A stretch of 64,000 nucleotides of DNA from Streptomyces sp. NBC_00358. Its GTDB lineage: Bacteria; Actinomycetota; Actinomycetes; Streptomycetales; Streptomycetaceae. Under the pieces are notes generated by a model. It saw only the letters and a program-made list of their open reading frames with translations, searched no databases and had not been told where the DNA came from. The translations under genes and the position numbers were made by a program. Below, piece after piece: positions 33,430-41,005 of the stretch. Location: assembly GCF_036099295.1 (NCBI RefSeq), contig NZ_CP107976.1, positions 1,922,001 through 1,986,000 on the forward strand, given 5' to 3'. The stretch's first letter is position 1. Each line of letters begins with the position of its first letter.

Positions 33430-34473
33430 TCAGGTCGCGCTGCGTTCGCTCGCCTCGCGCAGGTCCCGTTCCGCGGCACGGTTGCGGGCGGTGTCCGGTT
33501 GCCCCACCGCCGTACCGGGGCGCCCGGCGCGCAGCAGTTCCCGCCAGGTCTCACGGCTCCAGTCGGCCGGACTGGTGGTGGCCGTGAACTCCTGGACCAG
33601 GGCGAGGAATCGCGCCGGGTCGCTGTGGAAGGGGAAGTGGCCGGCCCCCTCGAAGATCTCCAGACGGCTGCCCGGCATCGCCGCGTGCGCCCCGTGCGCG
33701 TGCCGGACCGGCACCACGCTGTCCCGGTCCCCCCAGAGCAGCATGGTGGGCATGCCCTCGGTGAGATAGCAGCGGTCGAGCATGGTGACCGCCTGGCCGC
33801 GCCAGTCGACCACGGCCCGCAGGGTCCGGATGAACGCGCTGCGGGAGGTCGCGTCGGGCAGCGCGTCCACCAGGTTCACCAACTCCGGTGCGTCCTGGGC
33901 GAGATCGGTGTCGAGCAGGCGCATCAGCCGCAGGAAGAAGCCCACTTGGAAACGCATTCCGGGCAGCCGCAGGGTGGAGAGCATCAGATGGGCACCCGGC
34001 AGCGACACGGCGCGCAGGACGGGGTTGACCTCGCCCCCTACTCCGCCCGCGCTGACCAGGATCAGCCGCTCGGTTCGCTCGGGGAACTGGTAGGCGAACT
34101 GCATCGCCACTCCCCCGCCGAGGGAATGCCCGACCAGCGTGGCGGACTCGATGTCGAGCGTGGCCAGCAGATCGCGTACTCCGTTGGCGTAGGCGGCCAC
34201 CGAGTAGTCGGCGCGCGGTTTGTCGGACGCGCCGTGGCCGAGCAGGTCGGGGGCGATCACGGTATGGGTGCGGGCCAGGTCGGGGATCAACTCCGCCCAG
34301 GTCGCGGAGGAGTCGCCTATGCCGTGGATCAGGACGAGCGCCGGTCCCTCACCGGCCATCCGGTAGGCGCGCCGGTAGCCGTGCACGACACGGTGGCGCA
34401 GACGCAGTTCTCCGTCACCGACCGAACGCAGCCGCGGGGTGCGCCGCGGCTGCCGGGGCTGTACGTCGACCAC
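33430..34473 (-). CDS. Alpha/beta hydrolase
   Basis: A 347-residue hydrolase with HGIGDSSATW (oxyanion loop), nucleophile serine in LVGHSLGGGVAMQF, acid in LLWGDRDSVVP and histidine in FEGAGHFPFH. Fold and spacing resemble MhpC/epoxide-hydrolase-like enzymes; no signal peptide. GTG 34473 follows GGGAGGT. The last 55 residues are an Arg/Ala-rich tail. Convergent with the membrane-protein gene and separated by 22 bases, a neighbourhood that recurs in actinobacteria as far as I recall. Substrate unknown. Confidence 0.83.
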   Translation of the reverse strand: MVDVQPRQPRRTPRLRSVGDGELRLRHRVVHGYRRAYRMAGEGPALVLIHGIGDSSATWAELIPDLARTHTVIAPDLLGHGASDKPRADYSVAAYANGVRDLLATLDIESATLVGHSLGGGVAMQFAYQFPERTERLILVSAGGVGGEVNPVLRAVSLPGAHLMLSTLRLPGMRFQVGFFLRLMRLLDTDLAQDAPELVNLVDALPDATSRSAFIRTLRAVVDWRGQAVTMLDRCYLTEGMPTMLLWGDRDSVVPVRHAHGAHAAMPGSRLEIFEGAGHFPFHSDPARFLALVQEFTATTSPADWSRETWRELLRAGRPGTAVGQPDTARNRAAERDLREASERSAT

Positions 34474-34608
34474 GGGCTGACCTCCCGTTCACAGGCCGCC
34501 GCGAAGGCGGCTCCCGAGCCGCCGGAATGACGGCTCCCGGGGCCCGCCGGCAGGCGGCCCCAGCTCTCGTCTCCAGCGTAGGGCCCCTGTTCCACAAGGG
34601 ATTTCCGT

Positions 34609-34640
34609 GAGGTTTCGCCTCCGCTAAGCGGGCGAACCTC
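34609..34640. promoter_or_regulatory. Imperfect dyad upstream of a small gene
   Basis: GAGGTT-CGCC and GGCG-AACCTC face each other across about 11 bases in the gap between the hydrolase and the 78-residue gene. It could be an operator or a leader hairpin. Confidence 0.3.
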
Positions 34641-34727
34641 CACAGACCGAAACCGCATTGTCAGTGGCGGACGGCAAGCTGGGGTCAGGACCAGTGTCAC
34701 GACCAGCCGACCCGGGAGAGCCGTCCG

Positions 34728-34964
34728 ATGCCGACCGCCGTACTGACCGAACACGAACGCGCCGCCGTGCAGGCCTACCTCCGCCTCCTCCAGACGGTAC
34801 GAGCGGCCTTCGACGGCCCACCGGACGGCCACCGACCACCCATGGTCCCGCCCGCCGTGCTCGCCGAGGCGGAGCGGGCCCTGAGGGCGGCGGGCCTCGC
34901 GGGCAACGAGGAGGCGTTCTTCGAGCTGCTGCGCTCCTGGTGCCCGGAGCCGGACTGGGGGTGA
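34728..34964 (+). CDS. Small conserved-looking hypothetical protein
   Basis: A 78-residue protein with GGGAGAG ribosome site, good codon bias and a helical pattern (LTEHERAAVQAYLRLLQTVRAAF and LAEAERALRAAGLAGNEEAFFELLRSW). No signal, membrane segment or known motif. Monocistronic. I cannot assign a function. Confidence 0.6.
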   Translation: MPTAVLTEHERAAVQAYLRLLQTVRAAFDGPPDGHRPPMVPPAVLAEAERALRAAGLAGNEEAFFELLRSWCPEPDWG

Positions 34965-35077
34965 GTGCTGCCCCGCGTCCGTCGGCCGGGCCCGCGCCGG
35001 CCGACGGAGGCGAGCCCGGTGCCGTACGCACACGTTCGGGGAGGGTGGGGGGCGGCCGGAGGCTCCCCGGGGGAGCG

Positions 35078-35641
35078 CTACCGGTCGCTCATGTCGACGA
35101 TCTCGACCTGGGGCGCGAAGGTCTCCATCGCCGATTCGAGACGGGCGCGGTCGAGGTCCCACATGTTGACGGGCCTGCTCGCCTGGACGATCTCGGCCGG
35201 AACGTGGGGAATCAGGGCCTCGTTGATGCGTCTGCGGCGGGGGCCGTACGGCTGGCCCGGAAGCTGCGGGGAGCCCTGTGGCCGGTGAAGGCCTATGTAC
35301 GGCATGTCCGTCCGGCCCACGTGCTGCGTCCAGAGCACGACGGACGTGATGTCGCTCCACGGGACGACATCCGTCTTGAAGCCGACGTGAAGCGGGTTGC
35401 CGCCGAGAGTGACGCCCTCCTCGTCGATCCGGAGCGCGACTGCACGGGAAAGGGAGGCCGTGGTGAACACCAGGAGACCGAGCAGCCCGAACGAACCTGC
35501 GAATACGGCTATACCGAGCGATATGTTCGGAATGAAGGCACAACCGAGGAAGGCGAGGCTGATCAGGCTCAGGCGCACGGTTCGGCCGGTCCAGCCGAAG
35601 CGTGCTTCGTAGACGGCGGTTTCGGCGGTTTCGGAGTCCAT
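35078..35641 (-). CDS. Two-helix membrane protein with PH-like domain
   Basis: A 187-residue protein. Two adjacent hydrophobic segments (LSLISLAFLGCAFIPNISLG and IAVFAGSFGLLGLLVFTTA, about 22-62) are followed by a region reading VALRIDEEGVTLGG and VPWSDITSVVLW. That is the wording of bacterial PH-like (YdbT/DUF-type) membrane proteins. ATG 35641 matches the point where the sequence turns orderly; the upstream open frame is Arg/Pro-rich and unlikely. Function unknown. Confidence 0.68.
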   Translation of the reverse strand: MDSETAETAVYEARFGWTGRTVRLSLISLAFLGCAFIPNISLGIAVFAGSFGLLGLLVFTTASLSRAVALRIDEEGVTLGGNPLHVGFKTDVVPWSDITSVVLWTQHVGRTDMPYIGLHRPQGSPQLPGQPYGPRRRRINEALIPHVPAEIVQASRPVNMWDLDRARLESAMETFAPQVEIVDMSDR

Positions 35642-35757
35642 CCGACGATGATCTCCGACAGGGCGTTCGGAGCGGAAGGGCCGGGCCGGCGCCCGCCGGG
35701 AATCCCTACGGCCGCCGCCGGGACCAGGGCACCTACCAGGAATGTCGGAACTCACGT

Positions 35758-35785
35758 CGGCGGGTGCCCAGTTGTGCACCCGCCG
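35758..35785 (-). terminator. Hairpin downstream of the FAD oxidase
   Basis: CGGCGGGTGC and GCACCCGCCG form a perfect 10-bp stem with an 8-base loop, 48 bases after the oxidase stop. A rho-independent-like terminator without T-run, as usual in Streptomyces. Confidence 0.6.
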
Positions 35786-35832
35786 GCGTGGCTGTGCTTC
35801 GTCGTTCGCGTCGGAACTCCGGCTCCGGCCGG

Positions 35833-37326
35833 TCAGCAGGACGCGGGCGGGATGCTCTGCTCGTACTGGAAGACGTTACGGGGGTCGTACTGGGCCTTGA
35901 CCCTGCGCAGCCGGTCGAAGTTGTCGCCCCAGTAGGCGGTTTCCCAGTCCTGCATTCCGATGTTCGGGACGTTGACGTAGGCGCCGTTCACGTAGGGCCG
36001 CAGCGCCTGGCTGAACTCGGCGATCCAGGCCTGGGCCTGCGGGGTGAGCTCGTCGCCGCTGCCCGCCTGTCCGCGCGTCCCCCAGCCCGCACCGGGCTCG
36101 GAGTAGAAGAGAGCGTCGCGGTGCGGGAACGCGGTGCCGCCGCGGGGGCTCCTACGGACCGCGCCGCCGAACGCCTGGGTGAAGAAGTTGCTGTCGTCCG
36201 TGGGCGCGTCGCGCATGAACGAGGCGATCACGCTGATCGCCTTCCTCGGGAACAGCTCGCTGCTGAACTGCGAGAAGAACTTCCAGTTCGCGGGCTCGTC
36301 CGCGGTCGGAATCTGGAATCCGGCATATACGTCGCCCCAGTTGCCGGCCTGAGCCGTGACCTCGGGCGTTCCCACCGACAGGATCGGGTCCAGTAGTTCC
36401 TTCGCCTCCGCCTCGGTTCCCTCCGCAAGGACCCCGAACAGCAGAATCTGCCCCCGGTGGATCTCGAGCTGGGTTCCGAGGCGGTCGTCGGCGCGCAGGG
36501 CGCTGTGCTGCCACGCCTCGAAGACCCTGTGCAGGTCCTTGATGCCGTCCCAGGTGGCCTGGACGTAGGCGACGCTCTTGAGCGGGGACGCCTTGTAGGT
36601 GAGCGACGTGACGATCCCGAAGTTCCCGTTTCCCGCCCCGCGGAGCGCCCAGAGCAGATCCTCGTGGTCCTTCAGGTCCGCGTGGATCACCTTGGCGCAG
36701 TCGTCACCCGCCGCGACGACGATCTCGGCGCCCACAAGGCTGTCGCAGGCCATGCCGAGGTAGCGGACGAGGAAGCCGAAGCCGCCGCCGAGAGTCGCGC
36801 CCGACAGGCCTACGGTGCCCTCCGTTCCGGTCGTCACCGCGAGGCCCTTCTTCGCGAGCGCGGTCACCGCTTCCGACTGGCTGAGCCCGGCGCCGACCTT
36901 CGCGATGCGCGTGACGGTGTCGATGTGGACGGACTTCAGCTCGCTGACGTCGATCACGAGGCCGTTGTCCACGTTCGACCAGCCCTCGAGGCTGTGGCCG
37001 CCGCTCCGCACGCGCAGCGCTACGTTGTGCTGCCTCGCCCAGGTCAGGGCGTTGACCACGTCCTGGGTCTCCTGGGCGTAGACGATGACCAGCGGGTAGT
37101 GGACGAAGAGCTCGTCCCAGCCGAGGCTCGCCTCCGCGTACCCGGGGTCGTCGGGACGGACGATCCGGCCCGTCAGCTTCGCCGGCCGGCATTTCATGCC
37201 TTCGGCCACGGCGGGGACGGCGCTCGCGCCCGGGGCCTCAGCGGCCGCGACGCCCGGGAGAACGACCGCCCCGGCACCCGCGGCGGCTGTCACCCTGAGC
37301 AGTCCACGACGAGAAAAGTCCTGCAT
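35833..37326 (-). CDS. Secreted BBE-like FAD-linked oxidase
   Basis: A 497-residue oxidase of the PCMH/berberine-bridge type. The twin-arginine signal SRRGLLRVTAAAGAGAVVLPG (5-25) points to folded export. The FAD domain has RVRSGGHSLEGW with H111, the usual covalent flavin histidine, and GATLGGGFGFLVRYLGMACD. At the place where bicovalent enzymes have a cysteine (GxCPxVG) it reads GTEGTVG (E169), so only one covalent bond is expected. The C-terminal BBE segment ends YWGDNFDRLRRVKAQYDPRNVFQYEQSI. Such enzymes oxidise sugars, alkaloids or polyketides. ATG 37326 follows GAGAGGA. The AT-rich 356-base upstream region differs from its surroundings. Confidence 0.88.
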   Translation of the reverse strand: MQDFSRRGLLRVTAAAGAGAVVLPGVAAAEAPGASAVPAVAEGMKCRPAKLTGRIVRPDDPGYAEASLGWDELFVHYPLVIVYAQETQDVVNALTWARQHNVALRVRSGGHSLEGWSNVDNGLVIDVSELKSVHIDTVTRIAKVGAGLSQSEAVTALAKKGLAVTTGTEGTVGLSGATLGGGFGFLVRYLGMACDSLVGAEIVVAAGDDCAKVIHADLKDHEDLLWALRGAGNGNFGIVTSLTYKASPLKSVAYVQATWDGIKDLHRVFEAWQHSALRADDRLGTQLEIHRGQILLFGVLAEGTEAEAKELLDPILSVGTPEVTAQAGNWGDVYAGFQIPTADEPANWKFFSQFSSELFPRKAISVIASFMRDAPTDDSNFFTQAFGGAVRRSPRGGTAFPHRDALFYSEPGAGWGTRGQAGSGDELTPQAQAWIAEFSQALRPYVNGAYVNVPNIGMQDWETAYWGDNFDRLRRVKAQYDPRNVFQYEQSIPPASC

Positions 37327-37682
37327 GGTCCGTATCCTCTCGACCGAGCCACGCCAGAATTTGACAAAAAAGGCCTTGTCCGCCAACTGGCGCATTCGAT
37401 CCCTTTTCGGTAATCGACGAGAGGCGCACAGTAACAACGAAGGTCCGTGACAGTGTTTACTGAAACGCCAGTTGAGGACGATGTCGATCATTCGACGGGG
37501 AAATATATGAATGGCCGCCAATTGACTCCGCTGAACGCCGATCCTCTAATTGAGAGGCCGCGTATCGTATTTCCCGAAGCGATAATGGGCCTTTTGTTTT
37601 ACCCGCGGCCCGCGCCGTACGGGGCGGGCCCGATCGGGCTCCGAGCGAACGGACCGCCGACCACCGGCGGCCGACGGCCGGT
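37327..37682. other. AT-rich upstream region of the FAD oxidase
   Basis: This 356-base gap between the oxidase start and the PPTase stop is clearly less GC-rich than the genes beside it, above all at 37440-37620. It holds the dyad CCTCT-aattg-AGAGG (37543-37557) and GTTT-actg-AAAC. An open forward frame from 37447 has poor third-position GC and no ribosome spacing, so I do not call a gene. It is probably promoter DNA with regulator sites, or foreign DNA. Confidence 0.5.
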
Positions 37683-38399
37683 TCAGTCCTGCGCCGCGGA
37701 GGGCGGACCGGACCGCGTGTGCGGCACCGTGATCGCCGTCGCGACCAGTCCGCGCCGGACCATCCACCGTCCGTCGAAGGCCGGGACTTGAACGCCGCCC
37801 ACCACGGGTCCCGGTACGAGGAGTTGGGCGCGGAAGGTTCCGGAGAGGCCTGCGACGGGGGGTGCCGGGGCGAGGGAGATGTCGATGTCCGCCTCGGAGA
37901 AGTCCAGCCACCTGCCGGTGAGCGGGAACCACGCCTTGTAGACCGACTCCTTCGCGCTGAACAGCAGCCGGTCCCAGTGGACGGCGGGTTCCCGGGCGGC
38001 GAGGCGGTCGAGCCTGTCCGTCTCAGCGGGCAGGGCGACGGCGTCCAGGACGCCGTCCGGGAGCGCCAGATGGGGTTCGGCGTCGATGCCGAGGGAGGCC
38101 AGATCGGTGGCGCGGGCGAGTGCTGCGGCGCCGTAGCCCTCGCAGTGCGTCATGCTGCCGATGACGCCCGCCGGCCACTGCGGGGCGCCGCGCTCGCCCG
38201 GCAGCACGGGGCCCGGTGCCACACCCAGCTTCTTCATGGCCCGCCGGGCGCAGGCCCGCACGATGGTGAACTCGCGGCGCCGTTTCTCCACGGCGCGCTT
38301 CAGCAGCTCCCGCTCCTCGGGGTACAGGGTCGCGCCCTCGGCCCCGTCGTCACCGTGGTTCTCCACGGCCACGACCGACTCCGGAAGCAGCTCCTCCAT
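37683..38399 (-). CDS. 4'-phosphopantetheinyl transferase, Sfp/EntD-like
   Basis: Transfers the phosphopantetheine arm of coenzyme A to carrier proteins of polyketide, peptide or siderophore synthases. In 238 residues it has SMTHC (82-86), GIDAEP with D106/E108 for magnesium, and FSAKESVYKAW (147-157) with E151 and K155, the full Sfp signature. ATG 38399 follows GGAGG. Its start overlaps the end of the metallophosphoesterase gene by 50 bases, so the two are translationally linked. In Streptomyces, stand-alone enzymes of this sort often serve several biosynthetic clusters elsewhere on the chromosome. Confidence 0.92.
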   Translation of the reverse strand: MEELLPESVVAVENHGDDGAEGATLYPEERELLKRAVEKRRREFTIVRACARRAMKKLGVAPGPVLPGERGAPQWPAGVIGSMTHCEGYGAAALARATDLASLGIDAEPHLALPDGVLDAVALPAETDRLDRLAAREPAVHWDRLLFSAKESVYKAWFPLTGRWLDFSEADIDISLAPAPPVAGLSGTFRAQLLVPGPVVGGVQVPAFDGRWMVRRGLVATAITVPHTRSGPPSAAQD

Positions 38400-39258
38400 C
38401 ACCGGACTTGACCTCCATCGGCAGAATGCGGCGCAGCGTGCCGGGCGGTCCCGGTCGCTTGCGCCATTCCCGGGGATAGCCCACCGACACCTCTTCGAAG
38501 CGGACACCCTCGTGCCAGGTGGTCCGCGGGATATGCAGATGACCGTAGACCATGGTCTCGACGCGGAACCTGCGGTGCCAGTCGGCGGTCGCCCGGGTGC
38601 CGCACCACATGGCGAACTCGGGGTGCCACAGGACGTCCATCGGATGGCGGTCCAGCGGGTAGTGGTTCACCGGGATGACGGGCAGGCCGTCGGGGACTCC
38701 GGCGAGTCTGCGCTCGGTCTCGGCCACCCGGGCCCGGCACCAGGCCTCGCGGCTCGGGTAGGGGTCGGGGTGGAGCAGGTGCTCGTCCGCGCACACGATG
38801 CCGGTCCCCCGGGCGTACGCCAGCCCCTCCGCCTTGGTGGCACAGCCCTGCGGCAGGAACGAGTAGTCGTAGAGCAGGAAGAGCGGCGCGATGACGGCGG
38901 GGCCTCCCGGCCCGTTCCAGACGGGGTAGGGGTCCTCGGGGGTCGTGACGCCCAACTCCCGGCACAGGGCGACCAGATGCTCGTAGCGGGCTACTCCGCG
39001 CAGTTGGACGGGGTCCTTGGGATGCGTCCACAGCTCATGGTTCCCGGGGACCCAGACGACCTGGCGGAAACGGCCGCTGAGCGTCTCCAGGGTCCACCGG
39101 ATGTCGTCGACGATCTCGCCGATGTCACCGGCCACCAGGAGCCAGTCGTCCTCCGACCCGGGGCGCATGTCCTCGACGAGGGCGCGGTTCTCGGGGTAGC
39201 CGACGTGCAGGTCACTGATGGCCAGCAGGTTGCCGGCTCCGCCGTCCGTCGGCCGCAC
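38350..39258 (-). CDS. Calcineurin-like metallophosphoesterase
   Basis: A 302-residue dimetal phosphoesterase: ISDLHVGYPENRALV (14-28), LLVAGDIGE (41-48), VPGNHELW (70-77), PVNHYPL and GHLH, all the motifs of the family. GTG 39258 is selected because GGGGGG lies eight bases upstream and because DLH falls 16 residues in, as usual. The gene directly precedes and overlaps the PPTase gene; the pairing suggests a role in carrier-protein or CoA metabolism, for example hydrolysis of phosphopantetheine or 3'-phosphate by-products, but that is inference. Confidence 0.86.
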   Translation of the reverse strand: MRPTDGGAGNLLAISDLHVGYPENRALVEDMRPGSEDDWLLVAGDIGEIVDDIRWTLETLSGRFRQVVWVPGNHELWTHPKDPVQLRGVARYEHLVALCRELGVTTPEDPYPVWNGPGGPAVIAPLFLLYDYSFLPQGCATKAEGLAYARGTGIVCADEHLLHPDPYPSREAWCRARVAETERRLAGVPDGLPVIPVNHYPLDRHPMDVLWHPEFAMWCGTRATADWHRRFRVETMVYGHLHIPRTTWHEGVRFEEVSVGYPREWRKRPGPPGTLRRILPMEVKSGDGGAASGVGRGRGEPR

Positions 39259-39512
39259 GCGCGCCACCCCCCGTAGAAAGCGAATGCCGACACGAGACCA
39301 CACGTGACCGCCGCCGGACAAGGAGGCTCCGGCGGGCGGGTCGGTGAATCCGTAACATCCCTGTAGCAGCACGGGGGTCCCGCGACCCTTATGATCGCCC
39401 CAACACCACCGCTCGAATCTGCTTTGGCGTGCGACGGCTCGGTGTACCTCCCCTACCCCTGGCCGGGCCCGGCCTGCTTCGCCGTGCCCGCAAACCGTGA
39501 AAGGTGGCTTGC

Positions 39513-40700
39513 ATGGGCTCTCGCGTACGCGTCTGGCTCAACCGCACGTACGCGGAGAACGTGTTCTTCATGGATCAGCTGCGAAGCAATCCGCAGCACC
39601 GCGCGGTCGAGATCCATGCCACCCACGGCGACGCCGACTCTCCCGTACTGGCCGCCGCCGACACCGCCGAACCGGAGCCCGAGGGCCTGTCGCCGCGCGC
39701 CTATGTCGAGTTCGCGCTCGACATGTGCGCGCGCCGTTCCATCGACGTGTTCGTGCCGGTCCTGCACCAGGCGGCGATCGTGGCGCAGCGCGCCGAGTTC
39801 GCGGCGCTCGGTACGGCGCTGCTGGCGCCGCCGGCGGAGGCGGTCGCGGTCTTCCACGACAAGGCCACCGCGTACCAGGCCGTCGAGGCCGTGGGCATTC
39901 CGGTGCCCCCGTGGTGGCGGGTGCGCACGGAGGAAGAACTGGTCGCGGCGGTCGAAGAGCTGGAGGCCGCGGGTCAGCGAGCCTGCTTCAAGCCCGCGGC
40001 CGGAGCGGGCGGGGTGGGCTTCCGGGTGATCACCCGCACTCCCTTCTCGCTGATGCACCTCAACGGGTTCCCGAGCGCGTACGTGCCGATGGACCTGGTC
40101 GTGGAGGCGCTGCGCGCGGCCGACGAGCCGGTCGACTGGCTGGTGATGCCGCACCTCGGACAGCCGGAGGTGTCGGTGGACTGCCTCACCGGTCCTGACG
40201 GCCGAGTGCGCATGGCGATCGGCCGCACCAAGAACGGGCGGCGCCGCGGATTCACCCTCGACGACGCGTGGATCGAGCCCGCCCGGCTGCTCGCCGAGGC
40301 GTTCGGGCTGCACTATCTGTCGAACATCCAGTTCCGTATGTACGGTGACGAGCCGGTCCTGATGGACGTGAACACCCGTCCGGCGGGCGGACTGCACCAG
40401 ATCGCCCAGTGCGGGGTGAACGCCCCTTGGGCGGCTGTGCAGTTGGCGCTCGGCGAGGAGACCGGCGAGGTGGTCCCGCCGTTCCTCGGACAGGACTACA
40501 CGGTGGTCTCGGGGCCGCGTCCGGTGCGTCCGGTGTCGCTGCCCGCACCGCGGCCCGACGCGCCCGTGCCGACGCTGTCCGCGGTGCCCGCTCCGGTCGC
40601 GGAGACCGCCTCGGCGCTGTCCGCCCCGGTCGGGACGACCGTCTCCGCCGTCTCCGCCCAGGCGGCCACGGCCGCGAACGCGGCCATCGCACCCGCCTAG
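39513..40700 (+). CDS. ATP-grasp domain protein
   Basis: A 395-residue ATP-grasp ligase. An N-terminal Rossmann-like part (VRVWLNRTYAENVFFMDQLR) precedes the ATP-grasp core: FHDKATAYQAVEAVGIPVPPWW, ACFKPAAGAGGVGFRVI, WLVMPHLGQPEVSVDCLTG and VLMDVNTRPAGGLHQI, which carries the Mg-binding Asp/Asn pair. Residues beyond about 340 are a Pro/Ala/Val-rich tail. The stop TAG is the beginning of a palindromic repeat, so the tail may be an artefact of its insertion. ATG 39513 has GAAAGG nine bases upstream. Substrate unknown; members join carboxylates to amines. Confidence 0.8.
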   Translation: MGSRVRVWLNRTYAENVFFMDQLRSNPQHRAVEIHATHGDADSPVLAAADTAEPEPEGLSPRAYVEFALDMCARRSIDVFVPVLHQAAIVAQRAEFAALGTALLAPPAEAVAVFHDKATAYQAVEAVGIPVPPWWRVRTEEELVAAVEELEAAGQRACFKPAAGAGGVGFRVITRTPFSLMHLNGFPSAYVPMDLVVEALRAADEPVDWLVMPHLGQPEVSVDCLTGPDGRVRMAIGRTKNGRRRGFTLDDAWIEPARLLAEAFGLHYLSNIQFRMYGDEPVLMDVNTRPAGGLHQIAQCGVNAPWAAVQLALGEETGEVVPPFLGQDYTVVSGPRPVRPVSLPAPRPDAPVPTLSAVPAPVAETASALSAPVGTTVSAVSAQAATAANAAIAPA

Positions 40701-40877
40701 GGCGTGTTTCGAAAGTCCCGTCTGGCTCGCGACGCCTGGCACGGCACCTCGCCGCGTTGTCGGGATCGCCCGAGTACGCCCAGTACGCGGACGACCCTCC
40801 GCCTTGCGATGCACCGCACCAGACGCCGCGAGCCCCGCCCTCCGGGCGGACGACGCTACTTTCGAAACACGCCCTAG
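40697..40877. mobile_element. 181-bp palindromic repeat element (MITE-like)
   Basis: Perfect 20-bp terminal inverted repeats, CTAGGGCGTGTTTCGAAAGT and its complement, bound a GC-rich core. The core is itself partly self-complementary (GTCTGGCTCGCGACGCC near the left, its partner with AGACGCCGCGAGCC near the right). The whole could fold as one long hairpin. No transposase is inside. From memory, near-identical sequences occur often between genes in Streptomyces chromosomes; this needs a search. Its left end supplies the stop codon of the ATP-grasp gene and its right end lies 18 bases from a chitinase operator. Confidence 0.8.
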
Positions 40878-40894
40878 GGCTGTCACACCCGTTT

Positions 40895-40910
40895 ACCGGT
40901 CTGGACCAAT
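40895..40910. promoter_or_regulatory. DasR-like box 1 upstream of chitinase
   Basis: ACCGGTCTGGACCAAT fits the known DasR element pattern (ACTGGTCTAGACCAGT) at most positions. DasR is the GntR regulator that represses chitin use in Streptomyces until N-acetylglucosamine derivatives appear. Confidence 0.65.
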
Positions 40911-40923
40911 TCCGCTCAGCATC

Positions 40924-40952
40924 TTGACAGCGGGATTGGTCCATACCAACTT
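40924..40952 (+). promoter_or_regulatory. Chitinase promoter with DasR-like box 2
   Basis: TTGACA (40924-40929), a 17-base spacer and CAACTT (40947-40952) make the likely promoter. ATTGGTCCATACCAAC (40935-40950) lies between the two boxes, so a bound repressor would exclude polymerase. The paired arrangement matches the direct repeats described for chitinase promoters of Streptomyces. Confidence 0.6.
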
Positions 40953-41005
40953 GGTGGCGCACCTCTCTGCACTCCCGAACACCCCCATATCTCCAGGGAG
41001 ATCGC

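Noticed and set aside
37447..37791. Possible 114-residue gene upstream of the FAD oxidase
   Set aside because: The first 50 codons have low third-position GC, the ribosome site is too close to GTG, and the frame runs into the PPTase 3' end. No motif. More likely promoter DNA.
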